From positions 1 to 37,361 of the forward strand of contig NZ_SMKW01000089.1 in assembly GCF_004348985.1 (NCBI RefSeq): 37,361 nucleotides of DNA, given 5' to 3'. Under the pieces are notes generated by a model that saw only the letters and a list, made by a program, of their open reading frames with translations, was not told the DNA's origin and did no database searches. The position numbers and the translations under genes were made by a program. This document shows positions 22,697-31,069 of this stretch, piece after piece; the stretch's first letter is position 1, and every line of letters starts with the position of its first letter. The DNA is from Saccharopolyspora elongata. Lineage in GTDB: Bacteria > Actinomycetota > Actinomycetes > Mycobacteriales > Pseudonocardiaceae.

Positions 22697-23226
22697 CATC
22701 GCCTCCCGAGTCCGGTGTGGAGCGCGGCGACTGTAACCACCGCCCCTGGGCCGGTCCGGGATTCGGCTGGCGGCACGCGCTCTCCATCATCCGATCTGGT
22801 GAACGGCGCGCGCGACGGCTCACGTGCGGGCGTTCCACGGCGTTTTCCCGGCGAGCGATTGATTCCGCAAGCCGGGAGGAGCCTCCACATGTACGAGACT
22901 GGATACCTGTCAGATCACGCTGTCCAGGGACGGATTCGCCGTGGTGCCACACCAGTGCCGGATCGCGAAGGTCTTGGCGAACCCGGCCGGCCAACGCATC
23001 GGCGCATGCATCGCAGACTGGATCATGTCCGGCGACGGAACTCGGAGCGGCCTTCTCGTTCACCCGTCCGCCGCGGGCGCGCGCCCCCGCAGATGAAGAG
23101 AACCGACCACTGTGGACGAGGTGGGCTGTGCGGCGGACGGCCGGCTCGGTGGCCGACTCGTCCGAACGCGGCACGGTTCGCGAACAGCCGCCCGACGTTG
23201 CCGTGGTGAGGCGCTACGGTGGGGCC
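22697..23226. other. 530-bp gap with no confident gene
   Basis: No frame here has normal coding character. Two weak candidates exist. An ATG at 22889 preceded by GGGAGGAG at 7 nt opens a 106-codon frame to 23209, but its third positions are not GC-rich. The next frame is open 22863-23096 and gives protein-like sequence (VVPHQCRIAKVLANPAGQ from a GTG at 22941, then RIGACIADWIMSGDGTRSG), possibly a remnant or frameshifted small gene. The region must also hold the promoter of the DUF4389 gene. Confidence 0.5.
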
Positions 23227-23526
23227 GTGGAGCGCGGCGACCGGGATGAGGAGACCGAGCGCCTCGGTGATGATCTGCACGGGCTCGACCCGGAGGATCC
23301 CGAGGTGCAGGCCTTCGCTGAGCATCGCGACCGGATGCAGCGGCCGAACTCCGAGGCCACCGTGGAGGGCATGCTGCGGGGCGTGGACGACTTCGCGCAG
23401 AGCGCGAACCGGGCGAACGGTCACCGCAGGCTGATGGCCGTCGCGGTGGTCCTGCTGATCCTGTTCGGCGTGCTGTTCACGATCTGGAACGCCGTCTCGT
23501 TCGTGTTCGGCACCTTCCTCGGCTGA
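23227..23526 (+). CDS. Small single-pass membrane protein, unknown function
   Basis: 99 residues, beginning VERGDRDEETERLGDDLHG. The N-terminal 70 residues are highly acidic and polar, then a single hydrophobic helix (about 74-94, LMAVAVVLLILFGVLFTIWNAV) ends near the C-terminus (FVFGTFLG), so it is predicted tail-anchored with its acidic part in the cytoplasm. I do not recognise a family. GTG at 23227 is the most likely start; the frame is open further upstream without protein-like sequence. No clear ribosome-binding site. Followed after 52 bp by the AlkZ-like gene on the same strand. Confidence 0.65.
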   Translation: MERGDRDEETERLGDDLHGLDPEDPEVQAFAEHRDRMQRPNSEATVEGMLRGVDDFAQSANRANGHRRLMAVAVVLLILFGVLFTIWNAVSFVFGTFLG

Positions 23527-23578
23527 TCTGTCGGGGTTGTGGGGCATGCTCGACGCCTGCCGTCGAATCGGAGTACCC

Positions 23579-24658
23579 GTGATCGAGACCGACCGCGAAC
23601 GAGTCCTGGCCTACCGGCACGCCGTCCAGCAGTTGGACCGGCCCGCAGGCGCCGTCGAGAACCTCGCCGTGCTGCCGCTCGGCGTGCCGGACACCCCGGC
23701 GGGCTCGGCGCTGCAGTCGGTGCGCACGCGGGTCCCCGGAGCGGAGCTCCCGGACTCGGTGGTCCTCGCCTGGTCGGTGCGCGGCAGCGCGCACCTGCAC
23801 CGCGCCGCGGACCTCGCGGAGCTGGCCGGCCGGCTCTACCCGATGTCGGACGCGGACGTGGTGGCCCGGATGCCGGTCATGAAGTCGGTCGACGCCCCGC
23901 TCGCGGTGTTCGGCAAGACGGTCGCGGCGATGCGCGAGCACTCGCTCGAACCGACGGATCGGGGCACGCTGAGCGCGGCGGTCACCCGCGACGTCCCGGA
24001 AGCCTCGGCATGGTGCAAGGCCTGCGAATCGACCCACGTCTTCTACTCGCTGTACCTGCAATCCGGGCTGGCGGCGGGCATCCGGCTCGTCCGCGCATCC
24101 GGGCGGCTGCGGATCACGGCGGCCCCGAAGTGGCACGTCCCGCAGCAGCCCGCCCGGACCGACGCCCTGATCAAAGACGTGCTGCGCCTGCTCGGCCCCG
24201 GCTCGATCGCCGACGTCGCCGCGCTCCTCGGCACCAGCGCCACCGCGCTGCGCCCGGCCTGGCCGGCGGACCTCGTCGAGGTCTCGGTGGCCGGGAAGCA
24301 GTCGTGGTTCGTGCCGGACGCCATCGCGGCGCTCGACTCGCCGCCGTCACCACGGGGCGTGCGGCTGCTGCCGACCGGCGACCCGTACCTGCAAGCCCGG
24401 GATCGCGCGGAGTTGCTGCCGGATCCCGCGCACCGAAAGGTCCTCTGGCGGGCGGTCGGCTCTCCCGGGGCCCTGCTCGCCGACGGCGAGATCATCGGCA
24501 CCTGGCGAGCCAGGAAGGCCGGCAGCAAGCTCCAGGTGGACGCGACGGGCTTCCGCGCCCTGAGCGCCGCCGTCCGCGAGGAGGTGGAAACCGAGGCCCA
24601 GCAGTTGGCCGGGACCAGAGGGGCGAAGTCGGCCGTGGTGGCGTTCGACTCGATCTGA
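23579..24658 (+). CDS. Winged-helix AlkZ-like (HTH_42) protein
   Basis: 359 residues. Matches the HTH_42 family of winged-helix proteins that includes the interstrand-crosslink DNA glycosylase AlkZ/YcaQ. Visible blocks: RVLAYRHAVQQLDRP at the start, VRGSAHLHRAADLAELAGRL, SIADVAALLGTSATALRPAWP (winged helix), LLPTGDPYLQARDRAELLPD and GALLADGEIIGTWRARKAG (family C-terminal signature). Glycosylase activity is inferred from the family; the QxQ catalytic motif of E. coli AlkZ is not clearly present. GTG at 23579 follows CGGAG at 4 nt and is preferred; an ATG at 23546 is an alternative. Confidence 0.8.
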   Translation: MIETDRERVLAYRHAVQQLDRPAGAVENLAVLPLGVPDTPAGSALQSVRTRVPGAELPDSVVLAWSVRGSAHLHRAADLAELAGRLYPMSDADVVARMPVMKSVDAPLAVFGKTVAAMREHSLEPTDRGTLSAAVTRDVPEASAWCKACESTHVFYSLYLQSGLAAGIRLVRASGRLRITAAPKWHVPQQPARTDALIKDVLRLLGPGSIADVAALLGTSATALRPAWPADLVEVSVAGKQSWFVPDAIAALDSPPSPRGVRLLPTGDPYLQARDRAELLPDPAHRKVLWRAVGSPGALLADGEIIGTWRARKAGSKLQVDATGFRALSAAVREEVETEAQQLAGTRGAKSAVVAFDSI

Positions 24659-24703
24659 GACCGCGCCGATGCAGTTGATCTTCGCACCGATTAGCGTGGA
24701 GGC

Positions 24704-25123
24704 ATGGATCCGGTCGCAGGAACCCCGAAGGTCACCAAAACCGATCAGGAGTGGCGGGAACAGCTCAGCCCGAACGAGTACGCGGTGCTGCGCCAAGCCG
24801 CCACCGAGCCGGCCTGGCAGGGCGAGTACGTCGACACCAAGACGGTCGGGGTCTACGAGTGCCGCGGCTGCGGGGCCGAATTGTTCCGCAGCGACACCAA
24901 GTTCGAATCGCACTGCGGCTGGCCGTCGTTCTACGACCCGACCGACAGCGACGCGGTGATCCTCCGCGAGGACCGGTCGCTCGGCATGGTGCGCGTCGAG
25001 GTCCTGTGCGCGTCCTGCCACGGCCACCTGGGCCACGTGTTCGAGGGCGAGGGCTACCCGACCCCCACCGACCAGCGCTACTGCATCAACTCGATCGCCG
25101 TCCGCCTGACCCCGGCGGAGTGA
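24704..25123 (+). CDS. msrB: Peptide-methionine (R)-S-oxide reductase
   Basis: 139 residues, normal MsrB length. Reduces methionine-R-sulfoxide in proteins during oxidative stress. Both zinc-binding pairs are present (YECRGCG and LCASCHGHLGHVF), as are the substrate-binding FESHCGWPSFYDP and the catalytic Cys127 in RYCINSIAVRL. Cytoplasmic, no signal. ATG start at 24704. It is convergent with vapC, with only two bases between the stop codons. Confidence 0.95.
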   Translation: MDPVAGTPKVTKTDQEWREQLSPNEYAVLRQAATEPAWQGEYVDTKTVGVYECRGCGAELFRSDTKFESHCGWPSFYDPTDSDAVILREDRSLGMVRVEVLCASCHGHLGHVFEGEGYPTPTDQRYCINSIAVRLTPAE

Positions 25124-25125
25124 GA

Positions 25126-25527
25126 TCACACGACGACTTCGACCTTGCACGGAAGCTTCGGCGCGCGGGAGAGCCTCGCATCCGCCGTCAGCAGTGGCAC
25201 GTCCAGACCAGCAGCAAGCGCCACATAGAGCGCATCGTAGAACGTGATGGCACCACGCAATTCCCACGCAGCTTGGCTGAGCGGACCTACGTGCGGATAG
25301 CGGTGGTCGATCAAGTGCTTCATCGCCAGGAGCGCAGTCGTCGCGGCTTCCTCCTCAATCCGCCCGCCCAACTCCTGCCTTCTAAGCACGTTCCCGACCT
25401 CGGCGTCGACATGGTGCGGTGCATGGCACTCGCTCTGCAGCAGCTGATGCCGCAGCTGGCGAGCCTCGTCCGACACCACGGTGGTTGCCAACACGAGAGT
25501 CGAGGCGTCTACGACGAATTCCTTCAC
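25126..25527 (-). CDS. vapC: VapC-type PIN-domain toxin
   Basis: 133-residue PIN-domain ribonuclease. The four acidic residues are visible: Asp7 (FVVDAS), Glu43 (VDAEVGN), Asp98 (FYDALYVALA) and Asp116 (LLTADARL). It should cleave RNA unless held by VapB. The GTG at 25527 overlaps the vapB stop by four bases (GTGA), standard for this module. Third positions look less GC-rich than in neighbouring genes, suggesting horizontal acquisition. The cassette sits between msrB and the heme genes, where it breaks no gene. Confidence 0.9.
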   Translation of the reverse strand: MKEFVVDASTLVLATTVVSDEARQLRHQLLQSECHAPHHVDAEVGNVLRRQELGGRIEEEAATTALLAMKHLIDHRYPHVGPLSQAAWELRGAITFYDALYVALAAGLDVPLLTADARLSRAPKLPCKVEVVV

Positions 25528-25760
25528 CGCCGATCAGCATCCTTTGCCGCGAGGATGCTTTCGACGGTCACTCCGGTACCGCGATCGTGAGCGAGTGCTG
25601 CCTCAACAGCCGCGAGCGCTTCTTCCTTCGTTCGCCGCGATGCCATGCGCACGACCTCATCACGCATGTACGTCTGCAGCGACATCCCAGCGGATCGCGC
25701 TCGTTTGCGGATCGTCTCGTAAGCCTCTTCCGGGATGTCCCGGATCTGAATGGTTGCCAT
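25524..25760 (-). CDS. vapB: VapB/FitA-type ribbon-helix-helix antitoxin
   Basis: 78 residues. The N-terminal ribbon-helix-helix (MATIQIRDIPEEAYETIRKRA, then SAGMSLQTYMRDEVV) is of the FitA/Arc type and should bind DNA as a dimer; the C-terminal part (about 45-78) should wrap VapC. ATG at 25760 is chosen because the RHH strand begins there and a perfect palindrome lies immediately upstream; a start at 25778 would place that palindrome in coding sequence. Operon order is antitoxin then toxin. Confidence 0.9.
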   Translation of the reverse strand: MATIQIRDIPEEAYETIRKRARSAGMSLQTYMRDEVVRMASRRTKEEALAAVEAALAHDRGTGVTVESILAAKDADRR

Positions 25761-25796
25761 AGCGCGATAGTAGCGCAACAGCGCTACTATCGCGCT
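25761..25796 (-). promoter_or_regulatory. Perfect palindromic operator of vapBC
   Basis: AGCGCGATAGTAGCGC (25761-25776) and its exact reverse complement (25781-25796), spacer AACA. Directly abuts the vapB ATG. Each arm is itself built from related half-sites (GATAG and TAGCGC), giving room for more than one VapB dimer. On the minus strand TACTAT lies about 12 nt before the ATG and is a good -10, implying a leaderless transcript repressed by VapBC; the repression is inferred. Confidence 0.8.
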
Positions 25797-25818
25797 ACCT
25801 CGACGGCCTTGTGCCCGT

Positions 25819-26514
25819 TCAGGGAAGGCGGGTGACCAGGTCGGGGACGTCGACGCGGTGACCGGTGTAGAACGGGATCTCCTCGCGGACGTGCAGGCGG
25901 GCCTCGGTGCCGCGCAGGTGGCGCATCAGGTCCACGATCCGGTGCAGCTCGTCGGCCTCGAAGGCCAGGATCCACTCGTAGTCGCCCAGCGCGAAGGACG
26001 CCACCGTGTTCGCCCGGACGTCCGGGTAGTCGCGGGCTTCCTTGCCGTGGTCGGCCAGCATCGTGCGGCGCTCGTCGTCCGGCAGCAGGTACCACTCGTA
26101 GGAGCGCACGAACGGGTACACGCAGATGTACTTGCGCGGCTCCTCGCCCGCCAGGAACGCCGGGATGTGGCTCTTGTTGAACTCGGCCGGACGGTGCAGC
26201 GCGACGTTGCTCCACACCGGCTCGGACGCCTGCCCCAGCGGGGTCTCCCGGCGGAACCCGGTGTAGGCCGCCTGCACTTCCTCGATCCGCTCGGCGTGCC
26301 ACCAGATCATGAAGTCCGCGTCGGCGCGCAGCCCGGAGACGTCGTAGACGCCGCGAACCACGACGCCGGTCTCGGCCAGCGAGTCCAGGTACTCCTGGGT
26401 CTGCTGCGCGGCCTTGGCCCGGTCTTCGGGCAGCGTGCCCTGCTCGATCCGGAAGACCGACCACATGGTGTAGCGGATGGTGTCGTTGAGCTCGTTGTAG
26501 TTCAGCCGCGCCAT
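25819..26514 (-). CDS. chdC: Coproheme decarboxylase (HemQ/ChdC)
   Basis: 231 residues, chlorite-dismutase fold. Converts coproheme III to protoheme, last step of the Gram-positive heme route. Conserved sequence includes NDTIRYTMWSVFRIEQG, ADADFMIWWHAE, YPFVRSYEWYLLPDDERR (region of the redox Tyr) and MLADHGKEARDYPDV (axial His), then YEWILAFEADELHRIVDLMRHLRG. It follows cgoX after four bases on the same strand. ATG start at 26514. Transcribed toward vapBC, whose operator is 22 bp past the stop. Confidence 0.94.
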   Translation of the reverse strand: MARLNYNELNDTIRYTMWSVFRIEQGTLPEDRAKAAQQTQEYLDSLAETGVVVRGVYDVSGLRADADFMIWWHAERIEEVQAAYTGFRRETPLGQASEPVWSNVALHRPAEFNKSHIPAFLAGEEPRKYICVYPFVRSYEWYLLPDDERRTMLADHGKEARDYPDVRANTVASFALGDYEWILAFEADELHRIVDLMRHLRGTEARLHVREEIPFYTGHRVDVPDLVTRLP

Positions 26515-26518
26515 GCGT

Positions 26519-27955
26519 TCATGCTCCCACCTCGCGGCGACCGACCTGCAGCAGGTCCCGCGTGATATCGGTCGCTGCCGCGGTCCCGGTGGCGATGCAC
26601 GCCGGAACGCCGACCCCGTGCAGCGCGGCGCCCGCGATCGCCAGCCCCCGCACCTCGGCCACGACGCGCTCGACGTCGGCGACCAGGTCGAGGTGTCCCA
26701 CGCCGTACTGCGGCAGCCCGCCGCCCCAGCGCGTCACGACGGAGTCCACCGGAGCCGCGGAGATCCCGGTCAGCTCCGCGAAGTCGGCCTGGACCCGGCG
26801 CAGCACTTCGGAGTCGTCCAGCCGCAGCTCGGCGGTCTCGCCGAACCGCCCGACCGAGCCGCGCACCAACAGCTCTCCCTCGGCGCCGCGCAGGTGCGGC
26901 CACTTCTTGCTGGAGAAGGTGAATGCCTTGGCGGTGAACGGGGTTCCGTCCGCGTGCTGCTCGCCGCGCGCGATCAGCACGCCCGATGCCTCCGGCAGCC
27001 GCGTGCCGGGCGGTAGGGCGAGCCCGACGACGATCGAGGAGGACAGCTCCACCTCGGCCAGCTTCGCGGCCGCCGCCGGAACGACGTCGCCGAGGAGTCG
27101 CCGAGCCGCTGGAGCGGGCACCGCGAGCACCACGGCGTCGACGTCCAGGGACTCCGGGCTGGGCGCGGCACCGATCTCCAGGCGCCAGCCCTGCTCCGCC
27201 CGCGTCAGCTGCCGCACCGGAAGTCCTAGCCGCATCTCGGCGCCGGCGGCGATCAGCAGCCGGTCGACCAGCTCCCGGTAGCCGTAGCGGAACGCGCCGA
27301 ACACCGGCGGCTTCGGCGCATCCGCTGGCTTCGGCGCGGGCAGCGCCGCCGCCGCGGCAGCCGTGATCGACTCCGCTCCGGCGTCGAGCGCTGCGGCCAG
27401 CGCCGGGATCGTGGCCCGCAGGCCGAGCCGGTCGGCATCGCCCGCGTAAACGCCGCCGAGCAGCGGTTCGACGAGGCGGTCGACGACCTCGTCACCCATC
27501 CGCCCGCGCAGCAGCTCGCCCACCGAGATGTCGGCGCCGCCGAGCCGGACCGGCGGCAGTTCCGCCTCCGCCCGGACCACAGCCACTCCCGCCGGGGAAA
27601 GCACGTCCTGCACCGCCTCCGGCGAAGCCGGGACGCCCATCACGGTGCCGCCGGGCAACCGGCAGGTCCGGCCGCCTGCGCGCACCGTCGCGGACACCGC
27701 GCCAGGGTGCACGACCTCTTCCGGCACGCCGAGCTCTTCGGCCAGCTGCCGGACTTCCGGACGCCGGTCGAGGAATGCCTCCGCCCCGACGTCGTAGCGG
27801 CAACCTGCGAGCTCGACGGTGCGGAGCTTGCCGCCGAGGCGCTCGCCCTGCTCGAAGAGCACGATCTCGGCGTCCGGCCCCAGCCCGCGGCGGAGCCGGT
27901 AGGCGGCGACGAGACCGGCGATGCCGCCGCCGACGACTGCGACCCGGCGCGTCAT
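26519..27955 (-). CDS. cgoX: Coproporphyrinogen III oxidase (HemG/HemY-type, CgoX)
   Basis: 478 residues, FAD-dependent. Oxidises coproporphyrinogen III to coproporphyrin III in the coproporphyrin-dependent route shown by the chdC neighbour; older annotations call it protoporphyrinogen oxidase hemG or hemY. The N-terminus has the dinucleotide fold VAVVGGGIAGLVAAYRL, then GERLGGKLRT and YDVGAEAFLDRRPEV; the C-terminus has the second FAD segment GLAIAGAALHGVGVPACI. ATG at 27955 shares one base with the hemE stop (TGATG). Second gene of the hemE-cgoX-chdC operon. Confidence 0.94.
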   Translation of the reverse strand: MTRRVAVVGGGIAGLVAAYRLRRGLGPDAEIVLFEQGERLGGKLRTVELAGCRYDVGAEAFLDRRPEVRQLAEELGVPEEVVHPGAVSATVRAGGRTCRLPGGTVMGVPASPEAVQDVLSPAGVAVVRAEAELPPVRLGGADISVGELLRGRMGDEVVDRLVEPLLGGVYAGDADRLGLRATIPALAAALDAGAESITAAAAAALPAPKPADAPKPPVFGAFRYGYRELVDRLLIAAGAEMRLGLPVRQLTRAEQGWRLEIGAAPSPESLDVDAVVLAVPAPAARRLLGDVVPAAAAKLAEVELSSSIVVGLALPPGTRLPEASGVLIARGEQHADGTPFTAKAFTFSSKKWPHLRGAEGELLVRGSVGRFGETAELRLDDSEVLRRVQADFAELTGISAAPVDSVVTRWGGGLPQYGVGHLDLVADVERVVAEVRGLAIAGAALHGVGVPACIATGTAAATDITRDLLQVGRREVGA

Positions 27956-29049
27956 CACTGCTGCTTGCTCGCGGTGTGCACCAGCTCGACGACGCGGGTG
28001 AGCACCTCTGGGTCCGTGCTGGGCAGCACGCCGTGGCCGAGGTTGAAGATGTGGCCGCCGGCCGCCTTGCCCTCGCCGAGAATCCGGTGCACCTCGCGCT
28101 CGATCGCGTCCCACCCGGCGAAGAGCACCGCCGGGTCGAGGTTGCCCTGCACCACCGGCGCGGCGGCATCCGGCTCCGCCGCGCGCAGCCGCGCCGCGGC
28201 CTCGTCCAGCGGCACCCGCCAGTCCACGCCGACGACGTCGGCCCCAGCGGAGCGCATCGCGCCGAGCAGCTCGCCGGTGCCCACCCCGAAGTGGATCTTC
28301 GGCACGTCCGCGATCTCGGCGACGGCGGCGAAGATCCGCCGGCTGTGCGGCAGCACGAATTCGCGGTAGTCGCGCAGCGACAGGGCCCCGGCCCAGGAGT
28401 CGAAGAGCTGGATCGCGTCCACCCCGGCCGCCAGCTGCACCTTCAGGAACTCCAGCGTGGTGTCCGCCAGCCGGTCCAGCAGGGCGTGCCAGGTCTGCGG
28501 GTCGGAGTGCATCAGCGCCTTGGTGCGCTCGTGGTTGCGGCTCGGGCCGCCCTCCACCAGGTAGGACGCCAGCGTGAACGGCGCACCGGCGAACCCGATC
28601 AGCGGCGTCTGCCCCAGCTCGCGCACCAGCAGCCCGATCGCGTCGGCGACCGGCGCGACCTGCGCCGCGTCCAGCGTCGGCAGCGCCGCGACGTCGGCCG
28701 GGGTGCGCACCGGGTTCGACACGACGGGACCGGTGCCCGCGACGATGTCCAGCCCGACGCCCGCGGCGTACAGGGGCAGCACGATGTCGCTGAACAGGAT
28801 CGCGGCGTCGACACCGTGCCGGCGCACCGGCTGCAGGGTGATCTCGCTGACCAGTTCCGGCGTCAGGCAGGCCTGCAGCATCGGCACGCCCTCGCGGAGC
28901 TTGCGGTACTCGGGCAGCGAACGACCCGCCTGCCGCATGAACCAGACCGGGGTGTGCCGGGGAGTGCCACCGCGGGCGGCAACCAGCAGGGGGGCGTCGG
29001 CCAGGTTCCGGCGGGCCGAGGCCGGCGCGGGGTTCGCGGAGTTCGTCAT
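27955..29049 (-). CDS. hemE: Uroporphyrinogen decarboxylase
   Basis: 364 residues. Converts uroporphyrinogen III to coproporphyrinogen III. Family signatures are HTPVWFMRQAGRSLPEYRKL near the N-terminus, DAAILFSDIVLPLYAAGVGL (catalytic Asp region), GFAGAPFTLASYLVEGG, and IQLFDSWAGALS with HFGVGTGELLGAM further on. ATG start at 29049. First gene of the heme operon; the divergent 216-bp gap to the DUF3000 gene must carry its promoter. No operator was recognised there. Confidence 0.95.
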   Translation of the reverse strand: MTNSANPAPASARRNLADAPLLVAARGGTPRHTPVWFMRQAGRSLPEYRKLREGVPMLQACLTPELVSEITLQPVRRHGVDAAILFSDIVLPLYAAGVGLDIVAGTGPVVSNPVRTPADVAALPTLDAAQVAPVADAIGLLVRELGQTPLIGFAGAPFTLASYLVEGGPSRNHERTKALMHSDPQTWHALLDRLADTTLEFLKVQLAAGVDAIQLFDSWAGALSLRDYREFVLPHSRRIFAAVAEIADVPKIHFGVGTGELLGAMRSAGADVVGVDWRVPLDEAAARLRAAEPDAAAPVVQGNLDPAVLFAGWDAIEREVHRILGEGKAAGGHIFNLGHGVLPSTDPEVLTRVVELVHTASKQQ

Positions 29050-29265
29050 CGAGGTCGCTGTCCGTAGGTCGAGAGGCGTCCCGGGGACGGCGCCACGGCG
29101 GGCCGACCGGGCTTACGCGGCAATCTTCGCACGCACCCGCCCGCCCCCCTTTCCCTGCCTCGGCGCCCCGCCGGGGACGCCTCCGAGGCCGGTCGCGAAG
29201 CGTCTTCATCCCCCGTTCGGCGTGCCTCCGCAACCGCCCGCACCGGGCCGCATACAGTCGGCAGC

Positions 29266-29841
29266 GTGACGGAGATGCCGGTGGCGCCCGAGGTTTTCCG
29301 GCAGGCTGTTGCCTCGTTGACGTCTTCGCGTCCGCGAGCGGAGATAGAGCTGACCGAGGTCGGGCCGCCCAAGCGACTCGCTCCTTGGGCCCATGCGCTC
29401 GCCGCGGAGGCGAACGGTCCGGCCGGTGAGCTGGCCACCGCCCGCTTGGTCCTGCTCTACGACCCGGAAGGCCAGGAGGCGTGGGCGGGCGTGCTGCGGC
29501 TCGTCGTCTACCTGCGGGCCGAGCTCGATCCGGAACTGGCCACCGATCCGCTGCTGCCGGCTGTCGGCTGGTCGTGGCTGACCGATGCGCTGGAGGATTC
29601 CGGCGCGTCCTGGACCGCCCTGGGCGGCACGGTCACGCTGACCTCGTCGGCCCGCTTCGGCGACATCGCGGGCCCGGCCCGCAGCCACGATCTGGAGTTG
29701 CGCGGTTCGTGGACGGCCACCGACGCGGAGCTGGCGCCGCACGCGGCGGCGTTCCACGAGTTGATGGCGAGCGCGGCAGGCCTGCCGCCGGAAGGCGTCT
29801 CGATGCTCGGCGGGTGGTCCGGGACGGCGCACCGCGACTGA
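29266..29841 (+). CDS. DUF3000 domain-containing protein
   Basis: 191 residues, cytoplasmic, function unknown. Matches the actinobacterial DUF3000 family: FRQAVASLTSSRPRAEIELTEVGPPKRLAPWAHALAAE at the start, ATARLVLLYDPEGQEAWAGVLRLVVYLRAEL, and VGWSWLTDALEDSGASW with AHRD at the end. GTG start at 29266. Its place next to hemE is conserved in actinomycetes as far as I recall. Followed by a 415-bp gap. Confidence 0.88.
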   Translation: MTEMPVAPEVFRQAVASLTSSRPRAEIELTEVGPPKRLAPWAHALAAEANGPAGELATARLVLLYDPEGQEAWAGVLRLVVYLRAELDPELATDPLLPAVGWSWLTDALEDSGASWTALGGTVTLTSSARFGDIAGPARSHDLELRGSWTATDAELAPHAAAFHELMASAAGLPPEGVSMLGGWSGTAHRD

Positions 29842-30256
29842 TCGCGAGATCGCCCGATCACCGGCTGTGTCGGCCGACTCCGGCGCGTCAGGTTCGGCGC
29901 AACCGATCCCGTTTCCGCGGCAGCCGACACGCCGATGCGCGATTTCCTTTCGCGAAGACCCTGCGAGCCGCCGAAACCGTTGATTGCGCAAGTTATTCAC
30001 AATCCGCGTTCATGTTACGTCGCTTGGCCACGCTCCGACGTTACGGAGATAGCTCATAGTCACCCAAAAGAGCGATGCGATCATGTTCAGGTAACAACTC
30101 GATCGGGATAGATACCCGATTGATCGTCCCGCTGACCCGCTTGGGCGGTTACGCTGCCCCCGACGACACCACTTTCGGTCGATCAGTGGCGCGGCTGATT
30201 GGTCGAGAGTCCCGGTGCCGGTCGGGGGGCACGACCGACTCCAGGGAGGTAGTGAC
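29842..30256 (+). other. 415-bp leader region upstream of the response regulator gene
   Basis: No gene is seen. The middle (about 29980-30125) is clearly richer in A and T than surroundings, typical of a promoter region. An inverted repeat ATCGGG-ATAGATA-CCCGAT (30102-30120) is flanked by further CGATC/GATCG bases and may be an operator. The end contains GGGAGG (30244-30249), the ribosome-binding site of the next gene. I found no good match to the SigWhiG promoter pattern known for Streptomyces whiI. Confidence 0.45.
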
Positions 30257-30973
30257 GTGGCTGCCGTCGGCTTAGGTCAGGCCGCTCGAACCACGCCCGC
30301 CGGCGCTTTGCCGGCCAACATGGTCCCGCACCCGCGGGAAGAGCTGTTCACGGTGCTCGTGGTGGACGACCATCCGCTGCTCCGGGAGGCAATCGCCGCC
30401 CGGTTGCTGCAGATGGGCGCCGGCACGGTGCACGAGGCCGCATCCATGGCCGAAGCCAGGGCTCGCGCCCTGGCGACCGGTCCGTGCGACCTCGCAATTC
30501 TCGATCTCGGACTCCCGGACGGGACCGGCATCGAGCTGGTAACCGAACTCCGGAGCCAGGGCTGGCCACGGATCGTGGTGCTCGCTTCGTCCGATGACCC
30601 GTATGCGGTCCGGGCCGCCTTCCAGGCAGGTGCGCAGGCGTACCTGCTGAAGTCGGCCTCGCCCATGGTGGTCACCGACGGCGTGCGCCGCGTGCTCGAT
30701 GGCGGCGTGTACGCCGATCCCAGCGTGGCGCCGGTGCTTGCCGCCGGTACCCGCGTGCCGGGAACGGACAACACGCCTCGCGAGCTGTCCGGGCGCGAGG
30801 TCGAGGTGCTCCAGTTGGTGGCCGACGGCCGTTCCAACAAGGAGATCGGCGAGGCGCTGAACCTGTCCGCACTCACGGTGAAGAGCCACCTGTCGCGGAT
30901 AGGGCGCAAGCTGGGCACCGGCGACCGGGCGCAGATGGTCGCGCTGGCCATGCGGGCCGGCGTGATCCGGTGA
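30257..30973 (+). CDS. LuxR/NarL-type response regulator, WhiI-like by context
   Basis: 238 residues. Receiver domain about 32-150 with intact phosphorylation pocket: Asp37/Asp38 (VVDDHP), phospho-acceptor Asp83 (AILDLGLPDG), Ser111 and Lys132 (YLLKSA). C-terminal LuxR helix-turn-helix about 174-236: ELSGREVEVLQLVADGRSNKEIGE and LNLSALTVKSHLSRIGRKL. No sensor kinase gene is nearby, so it is an orphan in this window. The order hemE, DUF3000, regulator, RNase D, thiolase, fadB recalls the neighbourhood of the sporulation regulator whiI in Streptomyces, hence the suggestion. GTG at 30257 has GGGAGG 7 nt upstream. Confidence 0.85.
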   Translation: MAAVGLGQAARTTPAGALPANMVPHPREELFTVLVVDDHPLLREAIAARLLQMGAGTVHEAASMAEARARALATGPCDLAILDLGLPDGTGIELVTELRSQGWPRIVVLASSDDPYAVRAAFQAGAQAYLLKSASPMVVTDGVRRVLDGGVYADPSVAPVLAAGTRVPGTDNTPRELSGREVEVLQLVADGRSNKEIGEALNLSALTVKSHLSRIGRKLGTGDRAQMVALAMRAGVIR

Positions 30974-31069
30974 CCGGACGCTGACGCACCTGCACCGGTG
31001 CGGTCGACCCGACGAGCTCGGGTGGAGTAGCCCCACGGCGCGGGCAGAAGCACGTAAGGTCTGATAGCC

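Noticed and set aside
22889..23209. 106-codon gene starting at an ATG with a good ribosome-binding site
   Set aside because: Third codon positions are not GC-biased as in every real gene here, and the product is Arg/Pro-rich without motifs; kept only as part of an uncertain gap.
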